From Adineta vaga (lineage: Eukaryota; Rotifera): a stretch of DNA of 64,000 nucleotides. A program made the translations under genes and the position numbers. Below, in pieces: positions 61,401-64,000 of the stretch (position 1 is the first letter of the stretch; every line of letters begins with the position of its first letter). The notes under the pieces are model-generated. The model was not told the DNA's origin. It made no database searches and saw only the letters and a program-made list of their open reading frames with translations. The stretch spans positions 1,054,001 through 1,118,000 of the forward strand of contig CP075496.1 in assembly GCA_021613535.1 (NCBI GenBank), written 5' to 3'.

Positions 61401-63963
61401 GGATTAATGTTCCAACACTACTTCTATATTCAGGATATTCATCCAATGTTGCAATGAATTCATTTACATTAGTTCCATCTGCTCCAGCTAAAATTCCCAC
61501 ACGATCAATTGTTAATGGAATACGTAAATTAACAACAATTGAATATGCATTTGCTTTCGTTGGAAATGTATACCCAGTTGTGCTACTATCTTGAAATGTT
61601 TGTTTATCAACAACTATGTTATTTGCTTTGATGGATGAAATATAGGTAGTTGGTGATGCAAAAACACTTTGAGGATTTGGACAATGACCTAAGAATTAAT
61701 AATAAAAATATGATCTTGTATCAAAAGAAAATTAACTTACGTGAATTCGTAAGTGTTGAGGGTGATATTGTTGTTAATGGTTGACCAAGAATATATGTTG
61801 TAAGTGATGAAGTACAACCTCGAACAGCAAATCGTACATGTCGTGGTGCAGCTTTGTCTGTTGTATCACACAAACGTAGATTGATAAATTTTACACCTTC
61901 ATACCATCCTTCAATAAGTGGAGTATCATTTGATGAAACTAATTCAGGTACAACAGTTCCATTTGGAAAAGTTAATTGTTTTGAATTATAATCATACAAA
62001 GTAACACAAATTTGTCGTACATTACTTGTATCATTATTGTACTCAGGTTGAGTATGCATTTTCGTAACAATAACATTACTTGGTACCAATTTAATCATCA
62101 CTGATGGATTTGTATTTGGAAATGTTATACCTTTTGTATTCTCATAGAATTTACTAAAATCTGATCTCATACCCTTCGAAGTGATTGATTCAACATTGTA
62201 ATATGTAAGAATATTTTTTTCTTCACACAGTGCTAAATAAATCGATAATAGTTAGAATTATATAGATAATTCAATAGAAAACTTACGTCGATTGGCAATT
62301 TTAGTAACAGCTAAATAAACAAAAGATTTATTTTATAAGAATGAATTTCGTTCGATGATTGTTTATTTACCTGAAGGAGTTGTTGAATCATCTTCAATTT
62401 GAGCTTTTGTTCGTAATTGTTCTTCGTTAAAACAACCATTAAGAACAAGTTTAACATTTCTTGGTGGTTGACCATCAATCGTTCCTTGACTGGTTGTAAT
62501 AAGAATGTGTTCAATCGATTCAACATTAACAGAAACAATTTGTCCAACATAACTACCATAGAATGTCGATTCACCGTCATAAGTATCATATAATATATAA
62601 GTGATTGGTCCAATTATATTTGGCGAATTAGTTAAACCAATACTTGTTACACCCTTAATATTTTTTGTTACAATTGACCATTGAAGTTTATTACCAGTTT
62701 TCGCTGTTAAACCAGAAGATGTTAGTGCAAGTGCAGCATAATCAGTTGAACGTTGTCCATTAAGTTCCATTGAAAGGATTTTATTGGTTGGAATTGCCAT
62801 TAAATCAGTTGGATTTGGACATGATTTTACTAGAAAATATAATTGGTCATCTTAAAGAAATCTTTCATTCAAACATACATGAAGTAGGTACAGTTGTACT
62901 TGGAGCAACAGTTGGTACAATATATGTGACTAAATTTGCTAAAGAAGAAAGAAAAAATTGAGAAATGAAAAAGAGAATAGTTTGATTTATCTAACCTTTT
63001 GTATGACATCCAGTAACTTTAAGCCGAAGTCTTTGAACATTATCGTTATTATCAGTTTTTAAAACTTTGACTAAAATTCCTCGAACATCTTGAAAATCTC
63101 CCCAAATAATCGGTTCATTCTCAGGTGAAATCCATGTTAATGGTTGACCGGTCACTTCATTCTGGATAATTTTATCATTCGAATCATAAAATTGTGCTTG
63201 AATTTGTCGAACATTTCCTGGATAGTTTTTATAATCACGCTGAACTTCAACTTTGGAAACATATGCATGTCCATATTCTTTAAATTTGATTAAAACTTCG
63301 GGATCGTTCAATTTACAATTTTCACCATTTCGATCTTCATATGCTTGTGTCATATCCGATTTGCATTTACGAGAGTGAAATTCAAATTTGTCAACGTTGT
63401 CTCTTGTTAAAATATTACTTTCATGGCATAATGCTAAAAGATACACATACAAAATTAATTCGTTTATTCTTTTCATAACTTACGTCTTCTACCACCTTGT
63501 CCCTCACAGATTCGAACGAAGACTTGTAATGTTACATTCGATGCTACAGTTGATGAAGAATCTGTTTGTAAGATTTCCACACGAATACCATAGAATGGAA
63601 TATTTGGACAGATTTTATCTAAAGCATTATTTTCTCGTCCGAAGTCACTAATATGATTGATTTGCCAATTTTGTAATGCGGGATTTTCAATTGTATGATT
63701 GTTTTCATCAAGATATGATAAACGTATTTGCTTGACATTACTTCGTGGTGTTACAACTTGTACAAGTCCAATATTAATTGGTCGTTTAAAATAAACACGA
63801 AAATATCGTGATCTTGTTGATGGATTGAATTGAAAACCGGTTTTATTATTTCGAATAATCATTTCACGTAATGTGCCAAGTTGTTCACTTGCTTCACTAA
63901 TTTCAATGCGTTGTACATATGTGGAATCTTGCATAACATCATAAATTGGTGAACAATTACATG
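15692..63963 (-). CDS. giant secreted mucin-like / SCO-spondin-like matrix protein (5' end outside window)
   Basis: About 45 exons can be traced from 63963 down to the stop at 15692, roughly 38.6 kb of coding sequence (about 12,900 codons). Domain order from the N-terminal side: alternating B and A modules (63963-57900, each ~150 residues ending in GC), Thr/Pro linkers, a first repeat array (52949-57480), B and A1 modules, a large set of Thr/Gln/Pro/Gly arrays with interspersed A1 and A2 modules (17528-43990), then F5/8C, TSP1 and two cystine knots. Secreted or matrix localisation follows from the disulfide-rich domains and the mucin-like repeats; the signal peptide is not in the window. Linking everything into one gene rests on continuous splice phases, including across introns of 422, 1,001 and 5,806 bp. 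A set of tandem paralogues is the main alternative. Frameshifts inside arrays and modules (for example at 34654, 55556, 17862 and 17580) break the frame as written. Function is unknown; lubrication, adhesion or a tube or egg coat are possibilities. Confidence 0.7.
16511..16747 (-). other. TSP1 repeat exon
   Basis: The exon encodes a Thr-rich lead and one thrombospondin type 1 repeat: CSLSEWSEWTPCSRTCGIG is the diagnostic WxxW plus CSxTCG core, followed by the remaining cysteines (SCSNEQ, QSCINRRC). Such Trp residues are often C-mannosylated. It is bounded by introns of 55 and 52 bp. Confidence 0.88.
16803..17450 (-). other. F5/8 type C (discoidin-like) domain over three exons
   Basis: Exons 17131-17450, 16975-17073 and 16803-16926. 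The first carries a Ser/Thr linker, then CQTEDSLDEELGLLNADSI and GTGWTPSSAF. The second carries LKEWRLYFQSASD. The third carries NELILPTTLNATKIRISP and ends VEVYAC. This matches the start Cys, NADSIT-like strand, W-x-P, RL-Y-S and the LPxxxxAxxIRIxP...VExYGC ending of F5/8C domains, which bind carbohydrate or lipid head groups. Confidence 0.82.
17528..17980 (-). other. A1 module, most C-terminal copy, with two one-base losses
   Basis: Starts RQCQEMQAVDEAVSKKI and ends KACVEATF, as in the other A1 modules, but is more divergent. A GGG run read GG at about 17862 and a base missing at about 17580 each shift the frame by -1. As written, the F5/8C-TSP1-CTCK end is out of frame with the arrays. Error or real break cannot be decided from the sequence. 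Confidence 0.7.
17981..19742 (-). repeat. Thr/Gln/Pro/Gly tandem array 1 (54-bp units) with Ser-rich end
   Basis: The coding strand encodes reiterated GQTTQPGQTLAPGETTVA (18 residues, 54 bp) and the shorter GQTTQPGQTTVA (36 bp). The C-terminal side (17981-18100) is a non-repeated Ser/Thr stretch with STIFGASTTP. A GT-dinucleotide gain near 18607 and scrambled units near 19070-19090 disturb the frame. A stray copy of the A2-module lead-in (ACAACTTGCACAACTTCTTC-like on the + strand) sits at 19064-19088. Confidence 0.85.
19808..20276 (-). other. A2' module, copy 1
   Basis: About 155 residues from CEEVVQVVDALVSQRIV to KACVESTKG. Nearly identical to the modules at 21631 and 29476. It contains the strand pair VTIPRDT and FSVTFYGPDG and the closing VLDIKAC. 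The downstream intron (19743-19807) is 65 bp. Confidence 0.85.
20277..21565 (-). repeat. Thr/Gln/Pro/Gly tandem array 2
   Basis: About 1.3 kb of 54-bp and 36-bp units encoding GQTTQPGQTLAPG-E/Q-TTVA, without large disruptions. It lies between two near-identical A2' modules and shares the upstream 65-bp intron type. Confidence 0.88.
21631..22099 (-). other. A2' module, copy 2
   Basis: Same sequence as copy 1 at 19808 to within a few bases, including the following 65-bp intron (21566-21630). Confidence 0.85.
24880..25400 (-). repeat. scrambled array segment with an A2 module remnant
   Basis: Units here depart sharply from consensus, with many small insertions, deletions and substitutions. At 25,305-25,390 there is a shortened piece of the A2 lead-in (on the + strand, a GCAGG-AAAGAAGCAC stretch and a CACCTGGATTGGTAACAAT stretch). 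This suggests a collapsed or deleted copy of the module. Confidence 0.65.
26690..28030 (-). repeat. second scrambled array segment (two blocks around a clean stretch)
   Basis: Two blocks (about 26,690-26,940 and 27,650-28,030) consist of permuted fragments of the 54-bp unit with irregular spacing, around a clean stretch (26,940-27,650). The open frame is interrupted. Poorly resolved long-read consensus is the simplest explanation. Confidence 0.6.
29476..29944 (-). other. A2' module, copy 3
   Basis: Near-identical to the modules at 19808 and 21631, with only isolated substitutions (for example DSIS for DSLS in the protein). Followed by the same 65-bp intron (29411-29475). Confidence 0.85.
29945..30978 (-). 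repeat. Thr/Gln/Pro/Gly tandem array 4
   Basis: About 1 kb of mixed 36-bp and 54-bp units. It starts after the acceptor TTCTTTAG with codons for ETTVAGQTTQPGQ, in frame with the A2' module that follows at 29476-29944. Confidence 0.85.
31048..31530 (-). other. A1 module, copy 2
   Basis: From KQCQEMQAVDEAVSKKI through VTLPRDK and FYSPDGKKIN to VLDIKACVEQSTG. Upstream in the same exon is a Ser/Thr spacer with TLFGSSTTSNAGT. Near-identical to the copy at 34078. Confidence 0.85.
31531..34008 (-). repeat. Thr/Gln/Pro/Gly tandem array 5 (about 2.4 kb)
   Basis: Dominated by 54-bp units for GQTTQPGQTLAPGQTTVA with a minority of 36-bp units. The real frame begins ETTVAGQTTQPG after the acceptor at 34009. 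The longest open frame here (starting MRINFFRN, with SSRPNNTTRS units) is a shadow reading of the same repeats and includes intron sequence at its start. Confidence 0.85.
34078..34560 (-). other. A1 module, copy 3
   Basis: Near-identical to the copy at 31048, including the 69-bp intron that follows it (34009-34077). Confidence 0.85.
34561..34844 (-). repeat. short array 6 with a frame-breaking one-base loss
   Basis: Five or so units, then the spacer GQSTATTGSQSSVSAGTG as in the twin exon at 40536-41303. Here one A is missing between 34654 and 34655 relative to the twin, so the frame runs into a stop at 34627-34629 ahead of the A1 module. Confidence 0.8.
34914..35387 (-). other. A2 module, copy 1
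   Basis: About 158 residues from TPKRCEEVVQVVDAPVSQR to VLDIKACNEAIGG, followed by the stop-free 69-bp intron (34845-34913). Confidence 0.85.
35388..35798 (-). repeat. array 7 of 36-bp units
   Basis: Eleven regular 36-bp units for GQTTQPGQTTVA, ending in the TTSSTVII spacer before the A2 module. Confidence 0.88.
35868..36341 (-). other. A2 module, copy 2
   Basis: Indistinguishable by eye from A2 copy 1 at 34914, including intron 35799-35867. Confidence 0.85.
36342..37769 (-). repeat. array 8 of 36-bp units with an internal spacer copy
   Basis: About 1.4 kb of mainly 36-bp units. A second copy of the TTSSTVII spacer lies inside the array at about 36,519-36,545 without its module, which suggests a duplication or deletion whose breakpoint fell within the unit. 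Confidence 0.85.
37839..38312 (-). other. A2 module, copy 3
   Basis: Same sequence as the other A2 copies; followed by intron 37770-37838. Confidence 0.85.
38313..39173 (-). repeat. array 9 of 36-bp and 54-bp units
   Basis: Regular units with a few LAPG/IAPG/TAPG insertions that turn 36-bp units into 54-bp ones. Confidence 0.88.
39243..39716 (-). other. A2 module, copy 4
   Basis: Same sequence as the other A2 copies; followed by intron 39174-39242. Confidence 0.85.
39717..40466 (-). repeat. array 10
   Basis: Mixed 36-bp and 54-bp units. It starts ETTVAGQTAQPGQ after the acceptor before 40466 and ends in the TTSSTVII spacer. Confidence 0.88.
40536..41303 (-). other. A1 module, copy 4, with short array and Ser/Thr spacer (one exon)
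   Basis: The exon starts GTTIVASQTTQPG, runs through about five units and the spacer SQSSVSAGTGTTSPTILLST, then the A1 module ending VEQSTG. It is the intact twin of the frameshifted exon 34078-34844. Followed by intron 40467-40535. Confidence 0.85.
41373..41845 (-). other. A2 module, copy 5
   Basis: Same as the other A2 copies; followed by intron 41304-41372. Confidence 0.85.
41846..42239 (-). repeat. array 11
   Basis: About ten units, mainly 36 bp, bounded by the GTTTVAGQ exon start at 42239 and the TTSSTVII spacer. Confidence 0.88.
42309..42781 (-). other. A2 module, copy 6
   Basis: Same as the other A2 copies; followed by intron 42240-42308. Confidence 0.85.
42782..43460 (-). repeat. 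array 12
   Basis: Mixed 36-bp and 54-bp units. The exon start at 43460 reads ETTVAGQTTQPG after the acceptor TTCTTTAG. Confidence 0.88.
43530..44508 (-). other. exon with second half of a B module, Ser/Thr linker and A1 module copy 5
   Basis: Reads EVILQNVSIIN to IIGCANPKPVGTKAQIE (B module end), then a ~70-residue Thr/Ser linker (IPTVEAIATTLPTAQSTV...), then the A1 module from KQCQEMQAVDE to VEQSTG. This is the non-array version of the layout seen at 50648-51626. Confidence 0.85.
44569..44841 (-). other. B module first half and Thr-rich linker exons
   Basis: Linker exon 44779-44841 (ASTSPFSTKQTEKSTTVAP) and B1 exon 44569-44717 (ACTNPRELTDLGPTLFAEL ... TIEILFNI). They match the linker and B1 exons at 51679-51947 and 57900-58168 in size, order and splice phase. 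Confidence 0.8.
44842..50647 (-). other. 5.8-kb putative intron
   Basis: Splice phases on both sides match (phase 1), so this is read as an intron about 80-100 times longer than its neighbours. It is AT-rich with only short ORFs and no recognised protein domain. A less AT-rich block lies at about 45,550-46,030, a 17-bp direct repeat at 47511-47527 and 47595-47611, and an 18-bp perfect palindrome at 49698-49715. An old transposon insertion or a gene boundary are alternatives. Confidence 0.55.
47511..47611. repeat. 17-bp direct repeat pair flanking a palindrome
   Basis: TAGTATACTTTCCGTCT occurs at 47511-47527 and again at 47595-47611. Between them lies the perfect palindrome CTGTCCGGACAG (near 47541-47552). 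This may be the relic of a small mobile element or a decayed tandem repeat. Confidence 0.5.
50648..51626 (-). other. exon with B module end, short Pro/Thr array and A1 module copy 6
   Basis: Reads EVIVQNVSITNPLE to IIGCADPKPLGTKAQIE, then a short linker with a few PGQPTPPGQSTQPGQ units, then A1 from RQCQEMQAIDEAVSKKI to KACVEGSMG. Its first part is nearly identical to the start of the exon at 57847. Confidence 0.85.
51679..51947 (-). other. B module first half and linker exons (duplicate copy)
   Basis: Linker exon 51885-51947 (LPSTSLTTHSVKTTPKTPTK) and B1 exon 51679-51827 (CEKLIELTNLGPQLFATL ... TIDITFVK). Both exons and their introns are almost identical to 57900-58168. Confidence 0.85.
51948..52948 (-). 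other. 1.0-kb intron
   Basis: Donor GTAAGT directly after the repeat exon ends at 52949, acceptor before 51947; phases match. The part near 51,950-52,150 is similar to the intron beyond 58,168, showing that the duplication reached into non-coding sequence. No gene seen. Confidence 0.6.
52949..57847 (-). repeat. exon with B module end and long Pro/Thr/Gln array 13
   Basis: The exon opens with the B module end (EVIVQNVSITNPLE to IIGCADPKPLG, 57,540-57,847). It then runs for about 4.5 kb in units such as PGQSTQPGQTPPPTV and PGQPTPPGQSTQPGQTPPPTV (about 45-63 bp). Single G losses (for example at 55556-55557 and near 56597 and 56746) move the frame. From about 55,556 on, the uninterrupted frame reads HHHPQFQVSQHHQVSQLNLV units and stops at 53165. 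The PGQTPPPTV frame is the likely real one because it joins both splice sites. Confidence 0.82.
57900..58168 (-). other. B module first half and linker exons
   Basis: Linker exon 58106-58168 and B1 exon 57900-58048, the twin of 51679-51947 with only a few substitutions (for example GKPVAK for GKTVAK). Confidence 0.85.
58169..58590 (-). other. 422-bp intron
   Basis: Phase 1 on both sides (acceptor before 58168, donor after 58591). It shares similarity with the start of the 1.0-kb intron at 51948. Nothing else seen. Confidence 0.6.
58591..59219 (-). other. B module and Thr/Ser linker (N-terminal series)
   Basis: Exons 59071-59219 (ACLTPVEMVDTDEMYLSKV...), 58733-58997 (ATIRSAGLINLKDAQ... to IRGCGKPSVLNTKAQTESG) and linker 58591-58671 (VNTTTVSAGTTTSTVTGQST). 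The pattern of a short first exon, a longer second exon ending GC plus TKAQ, then a Thr-rich linker recurs through this part of the gene. Confidence 0.8.
59280..59444 (-). other. two Thr/Ser-rich linker exons
   Basis: Exons 59397-59444 (VSIMLLTSTAAPTTLS) and 59280-59345 (ETSKTTTSVSTTIPPVTQS). Short mucin-like linkers between A and B modules, both in phase 1. Confidence 0.7.
59502..59937 (-). other. A module (N-terminal series, copy 4)
   Basis: Single exon, about 145 residues: CDKKNILVREYMERYSSP, FTNAYKNMKGEN, NVAQIEVSYKTVDG, IVKILKTTNGLPPSAVRLEV, ending GC. The core NVxQIxVxxYxxDG plus KTTDGxPPxxVRLxVxGC relates it to A1 and A2. Confidence 0.82.
59996..60569 (-). other. B module and linker
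   Basis: Exons 60418-60569 (GCTNLTELTKLSKELFSSV), 60095-60365 (VDLERVRLINGDQAK to IHGCFTGKTAIGTKAQVEAG) and linker 59996-60049 (DQETTTSSNRVGTTIAES). Same layout as 58591-59219. Confidence 0.82.
60625..61181 (-). other. A module (copy 3) and linker
   Basis: Exon 60756-61181 (SWCQITNILQPYNMLEYSS, LSKAYENRTGVTF, YLNWDGTPYLD, ILETSEGKPKYFRLKVLGC) and linker 60625-60693 (AGITYFTSPPTLSTSEPSS). Confidence 0.82.
61234..61688 (-). other. B module (single exon)
   Basis: From GHCPNPQSVFASPTTYISS to LYIDGCNPLIISTKAQTEAD. Here both halves of the B module are one exon, unlike the copies with a phase-0 intron between halves. Confidence 0.82.
61741..62310 (-). other. A module (copy 2) and 24-bp linker microexon
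   Basis: Microexon 62287-62310 (AVTKIANR) and exon 61741-62232 (ALCEEKNILTYYNVESITS, FSKFYENTKGITF, NVRQICVTLYDYNSK, HVRFAVRGCTSSL). The first residues resemble the A module starts at 62996 and 59502. Confidence 0.8.
62371..62938 (-). other. B module and linker
   Basis: Linker exon 62879-62938 (ANLVTYIVPTVAPSTTVP) and B exon 62371-62829 (KSCPNPTDLMAIPTNKILS to LVLNGCFNEEQLRTKAQIE). Confidence 0.8.
62996..63433 (-). other. A module (copy 1)
   Basis: LCHESNILTRDNVDKFEFH, MTQAYEDRNGENCK, NVRQIQAQFYDSNDK, VKVLKTDNNDNVQRLRLKV, ending TGC. Clear member of the A series. Confidence 0.82.
63484..63963 (-). other. B-type module, most N-terminal exon in the window
   Basis: Starts CNCSPIYDVMQDSTYVQRI, has NVKQIRLSYLDENNH and ends LQVFVRICEGQGGRR. 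The acceptor at 63964 shows that the gene continues beyond the right edge. Confidence 0.75.
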
Positions 63964-64000
63964 CTGAAATATTTTAAATGATTTTTTGTTGAAAAAAACA

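Noticed and set aside
1-64000. tRNA, rRNA or complete transposon genes
   Set aside because: Scanned by eye on both strands; no cloverleaf-like gene, rRNA core or transposase/reverse-transcriptase motif was found.

Overview
This is eukaryotic DNA. Genes are split by very short GT-AG introns (mostly 45-75 bp), spacers are AT-rich, and the proteins are animal in type: a GCNA SprT-like protein, MORN3, a nuclear receptor, and an extracellular protein with F5/8C, TSP1 and cystine-knot domains. The nuclear receptor carries two DNA-binding domains, an architecture known from lophotrochozoans including rotifers. Together with an APH-fold kinase gene without introns and a bacterial-style nuclease-helicase fusion, this makes a rotifer, probably bdelloid, the best guess. 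That assignment is inference.

Left part (1-15,200). The 3' end of a GCNA gene (+) is followed by a complete five-exon MORN3 (+), a 1.7-kb spacer with no gene seen, a small hypothetical gene (+), a decayed phytanoyl-CoA dioxygenase pseudogene (-), a complete 12-exon two-DBD nuclear receptor (-), an intronless APH/choline-kinase-like gene (-), and a six-exon RecB/Cas4-like nuclease fused to an SF1 helicase (+). The kinase and helicase genes diverge from a short shared upstream region. Exon phases close perfectly in MORN3, the receptor and the helicase, so base quality is good here and the lesions in the dioxygenase copy are probably genuine.

Right part (15,692-63,963, running off the right edge). 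This is best read as one giant minus-strand gene for a secreted mucin-like matrix protein: about 45 exons and roughly 12,900 codons in the window, 5' end missing. From its N-terminal side it has alternating ~150-residue GC-ending beta-rich modules (types A and B), Thr/Pro linkers, very long Thr/Gln/Pro/Gly tandem-repeat arrays interleaved with further A-type modules (families A1 and A2), then an F5/8C domain, one TSP1 repeat and two C-terminal cystine-knot domains. Two module families are nearly identical from copy to copy, introns included. Nearly all introns are in phase 1, so whole modules can be added or lost without frame change. One 69-bp intron, repeated six times, has no in-frame stop.

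Arrays and caveats. The arrays are built of 36-bp and 54-bp units (18,100-43,460) or ~45-63-bp units (53,000-57,470). They stay open in other frames and on the opposite strand, which yields many spurious ORFs. Single-base losses, mostly in short homopolymer runs, and scrambled stretches inside the arrays look like either assembly error or ongoing decay. A 5.8-kb intron (44,842-50,647) is the main stretch with no recognised content.
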